The notes below the pieces were generated by a model, which was given only the letters and a program-made list of their open reading frames with translations, searched no databases and was not told where the DNA came from. Position numbers and translations under genes: made by a program. From NCBI GenBank assembly GCA_934630385.1, contig CAKTWE010000055.1, forward strand, positions 1-11,729: DNA of 11,729 nucleotides, given 5' to 3'. Each line of letters opens with the position of its first letter. The stretch's first letter is position 1. This DNA is from an uncultured Collinsella sp. GTDB lineage: Bacteria; Actinomycetota; Coriobacteriia; Coriobacteriales; Coriobacteriaceae. Positions 1 through 5,756 of this stretch are shown piece by piece.

Positions 1-189
1 TGGGCGATGTGCCAGGGTAAGATGGGCCCTGCGGTCAAGCAGCGCTACGAGGCCATGCTCGAGCAAGATCCCGACAATGTCCGCTTTAAGATGCTGCTCG
101 ATAACTGGGTCGCCGCAAAGGATCACCCCACCAAGGAAGATCTGGACAACATGGCTGCAGCCGCCAAAAAGGCCGTGCTGGGGGAGTAG
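1..189 (+). CDS. 3' end of an unrecognised protein gene (partial)
   Basis: The reading frame is open from the first base of the window (Trp-Ala-Met-Cys...) to a TAG at 187-189, so the true start probably lies upstream and the Met at 7 is unlikely to be the initiator. About 62 residues are visible. They are hydrophilic and probably helical, rich in Lys, Asp, Glu and Ala, with no signal peptide, membrane segment or motif I can name. Codon use (mostly G or C at the third position) matches the other genes, which supports real coding. The tail ends in an Ala/Lys-rich stretch followed by VLGE. I do not recognise the family and assign no function. The structured element at 232-360 begins 42 nt after the stop, in the same orientation. 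Confidence 0.6.
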   Translation, partial: WAMCQGKMGPAVKQRYEAMLEQDPDNVRFKMLLDNWVAAKDHPTKEDLDNMAAAAKKAVLGE

Positions 190-231
190 CTCCCATCGCT
201 GACGGCGGTCGGTCCATCTTTCTAAATGAAA

Positions 232-360
232 CGTCCTCCCGGGCGTCGGGGCACGAAGTTCCCTGCTCTACAGTCCTGCGCAAGACGAAGGCCACATTAA
301 GTGGCCTTCTTTGCGTGCGGAACTCGCGATGAACTTCGTGCCCCGCCGTCCGGGAGGACG
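232..360 (+). ncRNA. long-stem structured element, copy 1 (candidate structured RNA or 3'-UTR element)
   Basis: The outer arms 232-261 and 331-360 are 30 nt each and pair along their whole length except at two sites, one of which is a G-U wobble. Inside lies a second hairpin with a perfect 9-bp stem (287-295 with 301-309) and an ATTAA loop. Around it, GCGCAA and TTGCGT can form a lower stem. A related copy lies at 5607-5737 on the opposite strand. The two share the core strings GTTCCCTGCTC and ACAGTCCTGC and an identical 20-nt block (315-334 here). Their arm sequences differ but still pair. The element starts 42 nt after the stop of the upstream gene. The outer stem is not followed by a T-run, so it is not a classical intrinsic terminator, although the inner hairpin is followed by CTTTG and might terminate weakly. 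A MITE-like DNA element is the main alternative. A motif called Collinsella-1 RNA has been reported from this genus, but I cannot compare its sequence from memory. Confidence 0.65.
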
Positions 361-420
361 CCTCTTTATTGATGGGAGGCCTGATAGGTCGATGGTTCCG
401 TGCCCGGATGCGTCCAAAGT

Positions 421-867
421 GGGACGGGCTTTCCGGATGGGCAGGCTTTCGAAAAATGCGTCCCGGAATTTGCCTTTGGAATGGGACGTAGTTTCCCGTT
501 GAGGTGCTTTGCGGAAAGTGCATCCCACTCTGGGCGGTCGAAGTGGGACACACTTTCCCAAAGGCGCTCCAACGGGAAATTGCGTCCCATTATTCGGTCA
601 AGAAACGGGATGCATTTTCCCAATGAGAGCAAAACCGGAAAATGCATCCCACAATCAGCCCTCAAAGTGGGACGCCGTTTCCCAATGAGGCTCAAGCGGA
701 AAATGCATCCCGGAATTTGCGCTCAAAGTGGGATGCGGTTTCCGGTTGAGGGTCTAAGGGGAAAGTGCGTCCCAGAATCGACGCTTGAAATGGGATGCAG
801 TTTCCCGATGAGGCACTCGACGGAAAATACATCCCAGAAATGGCCTTTGAGCTGGGATAAGATTTCC
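421..867 (+). repeat. palindrome array 1, 61-62 bp period, about 7.5 units
   Basis: Left arms of consensus GGGAYGCANTTTCC start at 421, 483, 545, 607, 669, 730, 792 and 854, giving spacings of 62, 62, 62, 62, 61, 62 and 62 bp. Right arms of consensus GGAAANTGCRTCCC lie at about 451, 513, 575, 637, 698, 760 and 822. Loops of about 15 nt often resemble AATGAGNCTCAA, and inter-unit spacers of about 18 nt often resemble GAATNNGCNCTCAAAG. The unit at 607-650 is a perfect 14-bp stem; the others carry a few mismatches, often C/T changes that keep G-U pairing. Each right arm can also pair with the next left arm, so the array can fold in two registers. A degenerate half-unit (GGATGCGTCC, about 406-415) may precede it. 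Open frames that cross the array are not genes, because 62 is not a multiple of three and the frame shifts at every unit. Confidence 0.9.
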
Positions 868-886
868 GCGGCATCTCGGATTCTCA

Positions 887-959
887 AAAATGAGACACGC
901 CGTTGGCGAAAATGAGACACGTGATATCGGGCATCGGACGTATCATTTGCAAAAATGAG
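887..959 (+). repeat. three AAAATGAG direct repeats upstream of the surface-protein gene
   Basis: AAAATGAGACACG occurs at 887-899 and again at 909-921, and a shorter AAAATGAG occurs at 952-959. The starts are 22 and 43 bp apart, close to two and four helical turns. This places them on one face of the DNA just upstream of the preferred start codon at 991. They could be operator sites, or remnants of a mobile-element end. A weak -10-like TATCAT lies at 941-946 with no convincing -35. The repeats themselves are plain in the sequence; a regulatory role is a guess. Confidence 0.4.
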
Positions 960-978
960 TCCACTCCATTCGAATAAA

Positions 979-984
979 GCGAGG
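979..984 (+). promoter_or_regulatory. ribosome binding site that decides the start at 991
   Basis: GCGAGG lies six bases before the ATG at 991. The alternative in-frame ATG at 955 has no purine-rich Shine-Dalgarno sequence in front of it (its upstream bases read ...CATTTGCAAAA). It would also add 12 hydrophilic residues before the signal peptide. The start at 991 is therefore preferred. Confidence 0.7.
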
Positions 985-990
985 TCCCTC

Positions 991-3900
991 ATGTACGTTC
1001 CACACTCCCGTATCCGTAGGCTGTCGAAAATCCCGCTTGTTGGGACGGCGGCGCTTGCTGCGTTGATCGCCACGAGCGTCGCCTGCTTCACGGCCACGCC
1101 CCAGGTTGCCCAGGCGGCAGACGCGCCCGCAATCACCGATATGACCGAGCAGGATTATCAAGCCCTGGGTCTGGGCACGAGCGAGGACATTCCGGCCGAT
1201 ACCGTTGGCCCCTATTCCGCTGATACCCCCACGACGTTTGCCACGCGCAGCGAGGTCTATATGGCAGCTAACGGTAGCCATGGCAATCGCTACACTCTGC
1301 GCGACAAGCTCGAGAACGTTGAGCGCGGTGACATTGGCGGCAGCAGCAAACTCACCGATGGCTATGGAAGTGTGTGGGGCGCCGCAAAGTTCTGGCAAAA
1401 CGTCAACAACTTCGATACGAACAGCGATCTCTACAAGCATAGCGACTACGGTGGCGGCACCTGGTCGTACCTAAGCAACAATGAGTCCTCAACAGTACTC
1501 GCCAACGACAACAACGGTTTCTCGGGCATTCACGCCACGAGTGTTGAGTTCTGCAGCGACGCCAGCACGGGCAAAAAGAGCCGCGTTGCCGAGCTCCGTG
1601 CCTACGGCGACAGTTCCTCCACGACGATTGACGGCAAGTCATACGCCGGAAAGGTTGAGCTGGTCCTCTACTCGTTTAGCAACGGGCGTACGCGCACTCT
1701 CGACACACGCCTGCCGGTGACGGTCAACACTAATATGATGTACGAAGGCCGTTTTAAGTACCTGGATGCCGGTTACCTGCAAGAGCACGACGCCGTCTTT
1801 GATGTCGAGGCGGGCGATGTCGATGGCGACGGCGTCGACGAGCTTTTTGTCTACGCGGGCTGCTATGTCGACGAGAACGGCGTGCGCAAGGCTGTAGTCG
1901 ACATGTATGACTTGGAGGGCGGCAACTGGAAGCAAAGCGTCGTCAAGATCGATGCCGGTAACGCCGCGGACTACACCACGCACAACAAGGGCGGGAACGA
2001 CTCCTGGACGCAGCTTCAGTCAGCTCCTGTCGTTTCGCTAGCGGCCGGCGACCTCGATCGCGATTTTTGCGATGACCTCGCCATCGTGGTCTCGGCACCC
2101 TACGGCAAGAAGAATATTGATAAGTCGACGCATTGCGAGCTGTTTTCGTGGGATGCATCCAAGGGTGCGCTCGTCCATGTCGATGCTCTGGGCGACGCGG
2201 GCGCAATCTCCCTCTCCGCGAACGGCAAGACCATGGTCGCTGCGAATGCGACGTTCGGCACGTTTGCCGCCTACGATGAAGAAGGAAAGAAGACGGGTGA
2301 AACCGTCACGGGCCTTATTCTTGCGGGCTATGACTGGCAACGCAGCGCTTTTGATTACGGCGCTTCTGACGGCAGCAAGGGGCTGTACGGCGCGCTGTAC
2401 CGCTACGCGTATTTTGACTCGGAGTCTGGCGAGTTCAAGCTTTCCGATTGCAAGGAATACAGAGACGGGCTCCTCGCCTCCTATGGGCTGATGCATGTGC
2501 CCAACAGCGCATGGAAGGATAGCGCTCAGGATAAGCGCTATCCGTGCACCTTGGCGCCTATTGCCCTTGCCACTGCCAACCTTGACCGCCTGTCCGAGCA
2601 GCTGGCGGTCGACGAGGTGCTCGTGGGCGGCGATGTGTTCCGCGACTTTGCCTGCAACACGGCACAGAGCGGGGCTCAGGGCTTGGGGTCCATGGTCGGA
2701 ACCATGAGCATGAGCGGTCAGCAATACAACAGCAGCAACAAGCATGACCACAAGGGTATAGAGCAGGTGTGGATCAGCGACGTCAAGGCGGGCAGCGTCT
2801 CGGGTTCGGACCGCTATAACGAGAGCTTTATCGCCGTGGTGGGCAAGCACCGCGACGAGGACCTGCGCAAGAACGATGACTACTATTGGATGACCGCCTC
2901 GCATTTTTCGCTCGACGAGAACGGAAAGGTGCGCCGCGGCGAGGAGCAGGTGATTAGCGAGAGCAACCGTCGCGGCACTACCTATGGCACATTTATCTCG
3001 CTCGCGCTGCCCGATGTCGACAACGACAGCGTCAAGATCACGTACAAGGACCGCTACAAGGTCTATACCAACCCGCGCGTGCTTGCCGTGCTGCAGGATG
3101 CGCCCTATGTTGAGGATCTGGAGCAGGCATACGGCTATCTGGTGTTGGGCGGCACGTCATACGGAGAGGAAAAGGGCACGGGGACATCCCAGGGCTATAC
3201 CATTGGCGCCGAGTTGGGCGTTGCCGTCGAGGTGCAGACCGGTCCGCCCCTGGTCGCGATGAATGCTTCAGTCGATTTTGCCGCCGAGGGATGCTATGAC
3301 TACCGGAGCGAGCGCACGGTCAGCGCAAGCGTAAGCTATGAGTCGCATGCCGGCGAGGGTGACAAGGCCGTGCTCTACACGATTCCGATGGTCTATTACG
3401 AGTATGAGATCGAAAATGAGGAAACTGGTGGCAAGGGCGTGATGGCGGCGCCCGTGTCGCTCGGCGCGCAGACCTCGGTCGTTAATGTCGAGGCCTATGA
3501 CCGCATTGCCAAACAGCACAATATGACGCCGCTCAGCTACTTTTTGACCAACCGGTCGGGAGAACCCGGAACCTATCAAACGACGCTCAACGGCGAGACT
3601 CCCGTTGGGGATTCCTTTGGCCTGGGCAAGCCTGGCGTAACGCGCGCCTACACGCACGATGGGTTTAACGGCGCCGCCGCGCAGTCGGGGGCGAGCATTG
3701 AGCAGACCATCGAAGTCGAGGAGGGCAAGGAGCAGGAGCTCGAGCTCGGCTTGACGCTGAACGGCAGCGTTGTCATGGGCGCGAAGCTCGCAAAGCACGA
3801 GTTGTTTGGCGGCCTGTGCTTTGGTGCCAACGCCGGCTTTACTACGGGTAACTCCTCGAGTGAATCGACCGAATACGGCGGCACCGTCGACAACCTGCCC

Positions 3901-5079
3901 GAGGCCGCGCAGGGCAAGTACGGTTTTGTGTGGCGTCTGGGCGTCAACGCGGTGGATGTCGACAAGTTCGAGGCAGACTCGGGCGACAAGCTCGGCACCA
4001 AGGACACCGACCAGTTCTGGATCGTGGGCTATGACGTTAAGGACGTCGAGATGCCCGACGCGCCGGCCGTGACGGGCTTTACGGCAAACGCCGTCGATTC
4101 GACCAGCGTTACGTTTAGCTGGGACGATGTACTCGCAAACAAGAGTGGCTTAAGCTACGGCGTGGGCATGCTGCAGAGCAATGCGGCGGATACGGTCGTC
4201 AATAGCTGGAAGATTGCCGACAACACGCAGACCTCGCTCAAGTGGGATGGGCTGCAGCCCAATACGGAGTATCGATTCGCCATCGCCGCCGTTAAGAATG
4301 GATCCACGACCGAAACAGGTATTCGCTCGGCAATCATCACGGTCAAGACCATGCCCGATGGCATGACGATGACCGTGAGCGGACCTGCGGCGAATGCTGC
4401 GGAGGGGTCGGATCTTGGATACGACTCTTCGGTTGAGCGCACGGCGGGAAGCCACCTGACGCTCTCGGCGATTGGCCATGTGAAGCAACTCGGTGCTGAC
4501 GATAGCGAAACAGGGCTGGCACCGACCTATATGTGGTACCGCAAGGGCCGCGGCGAGACAGAGTTTAAGCTCGTGGGTGCCGATGGCAACCTCGCGGCTG
4601 GAACGGCCTCAAAGCTCGAGATTGACCTGACCGCAGACGATGACGGTGCGCAGTATTACTGCCACGTGGGATACAACGACGTGGGCCTCGACACCGGCAC
4701 GACGCTCGTGAATATCGAGGCCGAGGAGACGGCGCCCACAACGGTGAACGCCACCCCGATCCGCACGCGCCGCCTGTTCTCACAGGCAAGTGCGGGCGCC
4801 AAGAAGTTCCTGGACCATACGCTGGTAAACACCGCCGGCCCAACCGATTCCGAAGGCTCAAAGGACCCCGAGACTCCTGAGACCCCGACGAACCCGGACA
4901 AGCCCAAGTCCGACAACGGAGCTAAGACCGACACCAAGGTCAAGACTACGACCACAGCGAAGAACCTCGCAAACACCGGCGACCAAACATTCGCCCTAGT
5001 CGCCACCGCAGCAGCAGCGGGAGCAACGCTCGTAGTGATAGCCCTCATCATGCTGATCAAGCGCCGCAAGACCCACTAG
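991..5079 (+). CDS. large secreted wall-anchored protein: FG-GAP/VCBS-like repeats, FnIII, Ig-like, LANTG sorting signal
   Basis: 1362 residues from the preferred ATG. The N-terminus is a classic signal peptide: basic PHSRIRRLSK, a hydrophobic Ala/Leu core, and a likely cut after VAQA near residue 41. FG-GAP/VCBS-like strands with acidic calcium-type loops occur at about 271-290 (GDVDGDGVDEL), 349-368 (GDLDRDFCDDL), about 528-545 (degenerate) and 670-685 (PDVDNDSV), suggesting a beta-propeller-like N-terminal half. Residues about 739-1020 form a Gly/Ser/Glu-rich, beta-patterned module ending in WIVGYDV that I cannot name. An FnIII domain spans about 1022-1120 (SVTFSWDD, then PNTEYRFAIAAVKNG). 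An Ig-like domain spans about 1121-1244 (MWYRKG, then DDGAQYYCHV). A Pro/Thr/Lys-rich wall-spanning linker leads to LANTG at 1326-1330, a membrane helix and the basic tail RRKTH. LAXTG is the signal of class E sortases in actinobacteria, so covalent attachment to peptidoglycan is expected. The likely role is adhesion or ligand binding; the ligand is unknown. The gene ends in tandem TAG TAG codons, stands alone as a transcription unit and is flanked by palindrome arrays. Confidence 0.9.
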   Translation: MYVPHSRIRRLSKIPLVGTAALAALIATSVACFTATPQVAQAADAPAITDMTEQDYQALGLGTSEDIPADTVGPYSADTPTTFATRSEVYMAANGSHGNRYTLRDKLENVERGDIGGSSKLTDGYGSVWGAAKFWQNVNNFDTNSDLYKHSDYGGGTWSYLSNNESSTVLANDNNGFSGIHATSVEFCSDASTGKKSRVAELRAYGDSSSTTIDGKSYAGKVELVLYSFSNGRTRTLDTRLPVTVNTNMMYEGRFKYLDAGYLQEHDAVFDVEAGDVDGDGVDELFVYAGCYVDENGVRKAVVDMYDLEGGNWKQSVVKIDAGNAADYTTHNKGGNDSWTQLQSAPVVSLAAGDLDRDFCDDLAIVVSAPYGKKNIDKSTHCELFSWDASKGALVHVDALGDAGAISLSANGKTMVAANATFGTFAAYDEEGKKTGETVTGLILAGYDWQRSAFDYGASDGSKGLYGALYRYAYFDSESGEFKLSDCKEYRDGLLASYGLMHVPNSAWKDSAQDKRYPCTLAPIALATANLDRLSEQLAVDEVLVGGDVFRDFACNTAQSGAQGLGSMVGTMSMSGQQYNSSNKHDHKGIEQVWISDVKAGSVSGSDRYNESFIAVVGKHRDEDLRKNDDYYWMTASHFSLDENGKVRRGEEQVISESNRRGTTYGTFISLALPDVDNDSVKITYKDRYKVYTNPRVLAVLQDAPYVEDLEQAYGYLVLGGTSYGEEKGTGTSQGYTIGAELGVAVEVQTGPPLVAMNASVDFAAEGCYDYRSERTVSASVSYESHAGEGDKAVLYTIPMVYYEYEIENEETGGKGVMAAPVSLGAQTSVVNVEAYDRIAKQHNMTPLSYFLTNRSGEPGTYQTTLNGETPVGDSFGLGKPGVTRAYTHDGFNGAAAQSGASIEQTIEVEEGKEQELELGLTLNGSVVMGAKLAKHELFGGLCFGANAGFTTGNSSSESTEYGGTVDNLPEAAQGKYGFVWRLGVNAVDVDKFEADSGDKLGTKDTDQFWIVGYDVKDVEMPDAPAVTGFTANAVDSTSVTFSWDDVLANKSGLSYGVGMLQSNAADTVVNSWKIADNTQTSLKWDGLQPNTEYRFAIAAVKNGSTTETGIRSAIITVKTMPDGMTMTVSGPAANAAEGSDLGYDSSVERTAGSHLTLSAIGHVKQLGADDSETGLAPTYMWYRKGRGETEFKLVGADGNLAAGTASKLEIDLTADDDGAQYYCHVGYNDVGLDTGTTLVNIEAEETAPTTVNATPIRTRRLFSQASAGAKKFLDHTLVNTAGPTDSEGSKDPETPETPTNPDKPKSDNGAKTDTKVKTTTTAKNLANTGDQTFALVATAAAAGATLVVIALIMLIKRRKTH

Positions 5080-5106
5080 TAGCCAGTCGAACATATCGAC
5101 AACCCA

Positions 5107-5149
5107 AAAACCCGGGTAGCCAAAAAACAGGCCACCCGGGTTTTCTGTT
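5107..5149 (+). terminator. intrinsic terminator of the surface-protein gene
   Basis: The arms AAAACCCGGGTAGCC (5107-5121) and GGCCACCCGGGTTTT (5130-5144) form a 15-bp stem with one mismatch and an 8-nt A-rich loop, followed by TTTTCTGTT. It starts 28 nt after the stop codon. It is the strongest terminator in the window. Confidence 0.9.
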
Positions 5150-5168
5150 GAGTGGAGACTCCGCAAGC

Positions 5169-5521
5169 GGAAACTGCATCCCACAATTAGCGCCCGGAAC
5201 GGGACACATTTTCCGTCAAGCCCTCATCCGGAAAATCCATCCCAGTTTGAGCGCCCAGACCGGGACGCACTTTCCCAAAGGGTCCTCAACGGGAAACTGC
5301 GTCCCATAATTAGGCCGAGAAATGGGATGAACTTTCCCAATGAGAGCCAACCGGAAACCACGTCCCAGAATCAGCCCCCAAAGTGGGACGCACTTTCCCA
5401 ACGAGCCTCAACCGGAAAATACATCCCGGAATCCAGCTGAATAGTGGGACACACTTTCCCAATCGGGTCCCAAGCGGAAACTGCATCCCATTCCGGACAA
5501 GAATTCCGGGACACACTTTCC
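5169..5521 (+). repeat. palindrome array 2, 61-62 bp period, about 6 units
   Basis: This is the same family and orientation as the array at 421-867. Left arms start at 5201, 5262, 5324, 5385, 5446 and 5508 (spacings 61, 62, 61, 61, 62). Right arms start at 5169, 5230, 5291, 5353, 5414 and 5476. The array opens with a right arm and closes with a left arm, the opposite phase to array 1. The best unit is 5262-5305 (GGGACGCACTTTCCC with GGGAAACTGCGTCCC, one mismatch). As in array 1, each arm can pair with either neighbour. No gene is supported in this stretch. Confidence 0.9.
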
Positions 5522-5530
5522 GCAAACAAA

Positions 5531-5553
5531 GAAGGCCACATAACGCGGCCTTC
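5531..5553. terminator. probable bidirectional terminator hairpin
   Basis: GAAGGCC (5531-5537) pairs perfectly with GGCCTTC (5547-5553) around a 9-nt loop. On the plus strand it is followed by AATTTATAT. On the minus strand it is followed by TTTGTTTG, so it could stop readthrough from the minus-strand gene whose stop is at 5757. The hairpin resembles the inner hairpin of the structured element at 287-309 (GAAGGCCAC...GGCCTTC), which may reflect common origin or convergence. Confidence 0.5.
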
Positions 5554-5606
5554 AATTTATATATGTTGCGGGTGCCCCCATGACAAGCCGCGTTTCAACA
5601 CCGAGG

Positions 5607-5737
5607 CGTCTGCCCGGCGACGCGGAATGTAAGGTTCATCGCGAGTTCCGCACGAGCCGGAGAGCACTTAATGTGCTCTCCGTGCGAGCAGGACTGTCCG
5701 AGCAGGGAACCTTACGTTCCGCGCCGCTGGGCAGACG
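5607..5737 (-). ncRNA. long-stem structured element, copy 2 (candidate structured RNA or 3'-UTR element)
   Basis: The outer arms 5607-5637 and 5707-5737 (31 nt each) pair throughout except at three positions, all of them transitions of the wobble type. The inner hairpin has a perfect 9-bp stem (5659-5667 with 5673-5681) and, on the minus strand, the loop ATTAA, as in the copy at 232-360. The inner stem sequence differs from copy 1 (GGAGAGCAC against GAAGGCCAC), yet both arms changed together. A lower CGCAC/GTGCG stem replaces the CGCAA/TTGCG of copy 1. The single-stranded core is the part kept in sequence, including 20 identical bases at 5634-5653. Read on the minus strand, the element begins 19 nt after the stop of the phosphoglycerol transferase gene, in the same sense. 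Confidence 0.65.
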
Positions 5738-5756
5738 AACCAGTTAAGACGCGCCG

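Noticed and set aside
421..867. CRISPR array
   Set aside because: The period (61-62 bp) is in the CRISPR range, but no segment is identical between units. Arms, loops and spacers all vary, and no cas gene is present.
400..915. 171-codon open frame with repeated peptide-like segments (KCVPE...GMGRSFP), and similar frames on both strands across 86-874 and 5216-5632
   Set aside because: They are read through the palindrome arrays. The 61-62 bp period moves the frame at each unit, the peptide repeats appear on both strands, and there are no proper ribosome sites. These are artefacts of stop-poor repeats.
955..990. Upstream ATG start for the surface-protein gene
   Set aside because: No ribosome site precedes it, whereas the ATG at 991 has GCGAGG at six bases and begins a normal signal peptide.
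2038..2904. 288-codon minus-strand open frame inside the surface-protein gene
   Set aside because: It lies opposite a continuous coding frame with clear domain motifs and has no ribosome site or recognisable domain.
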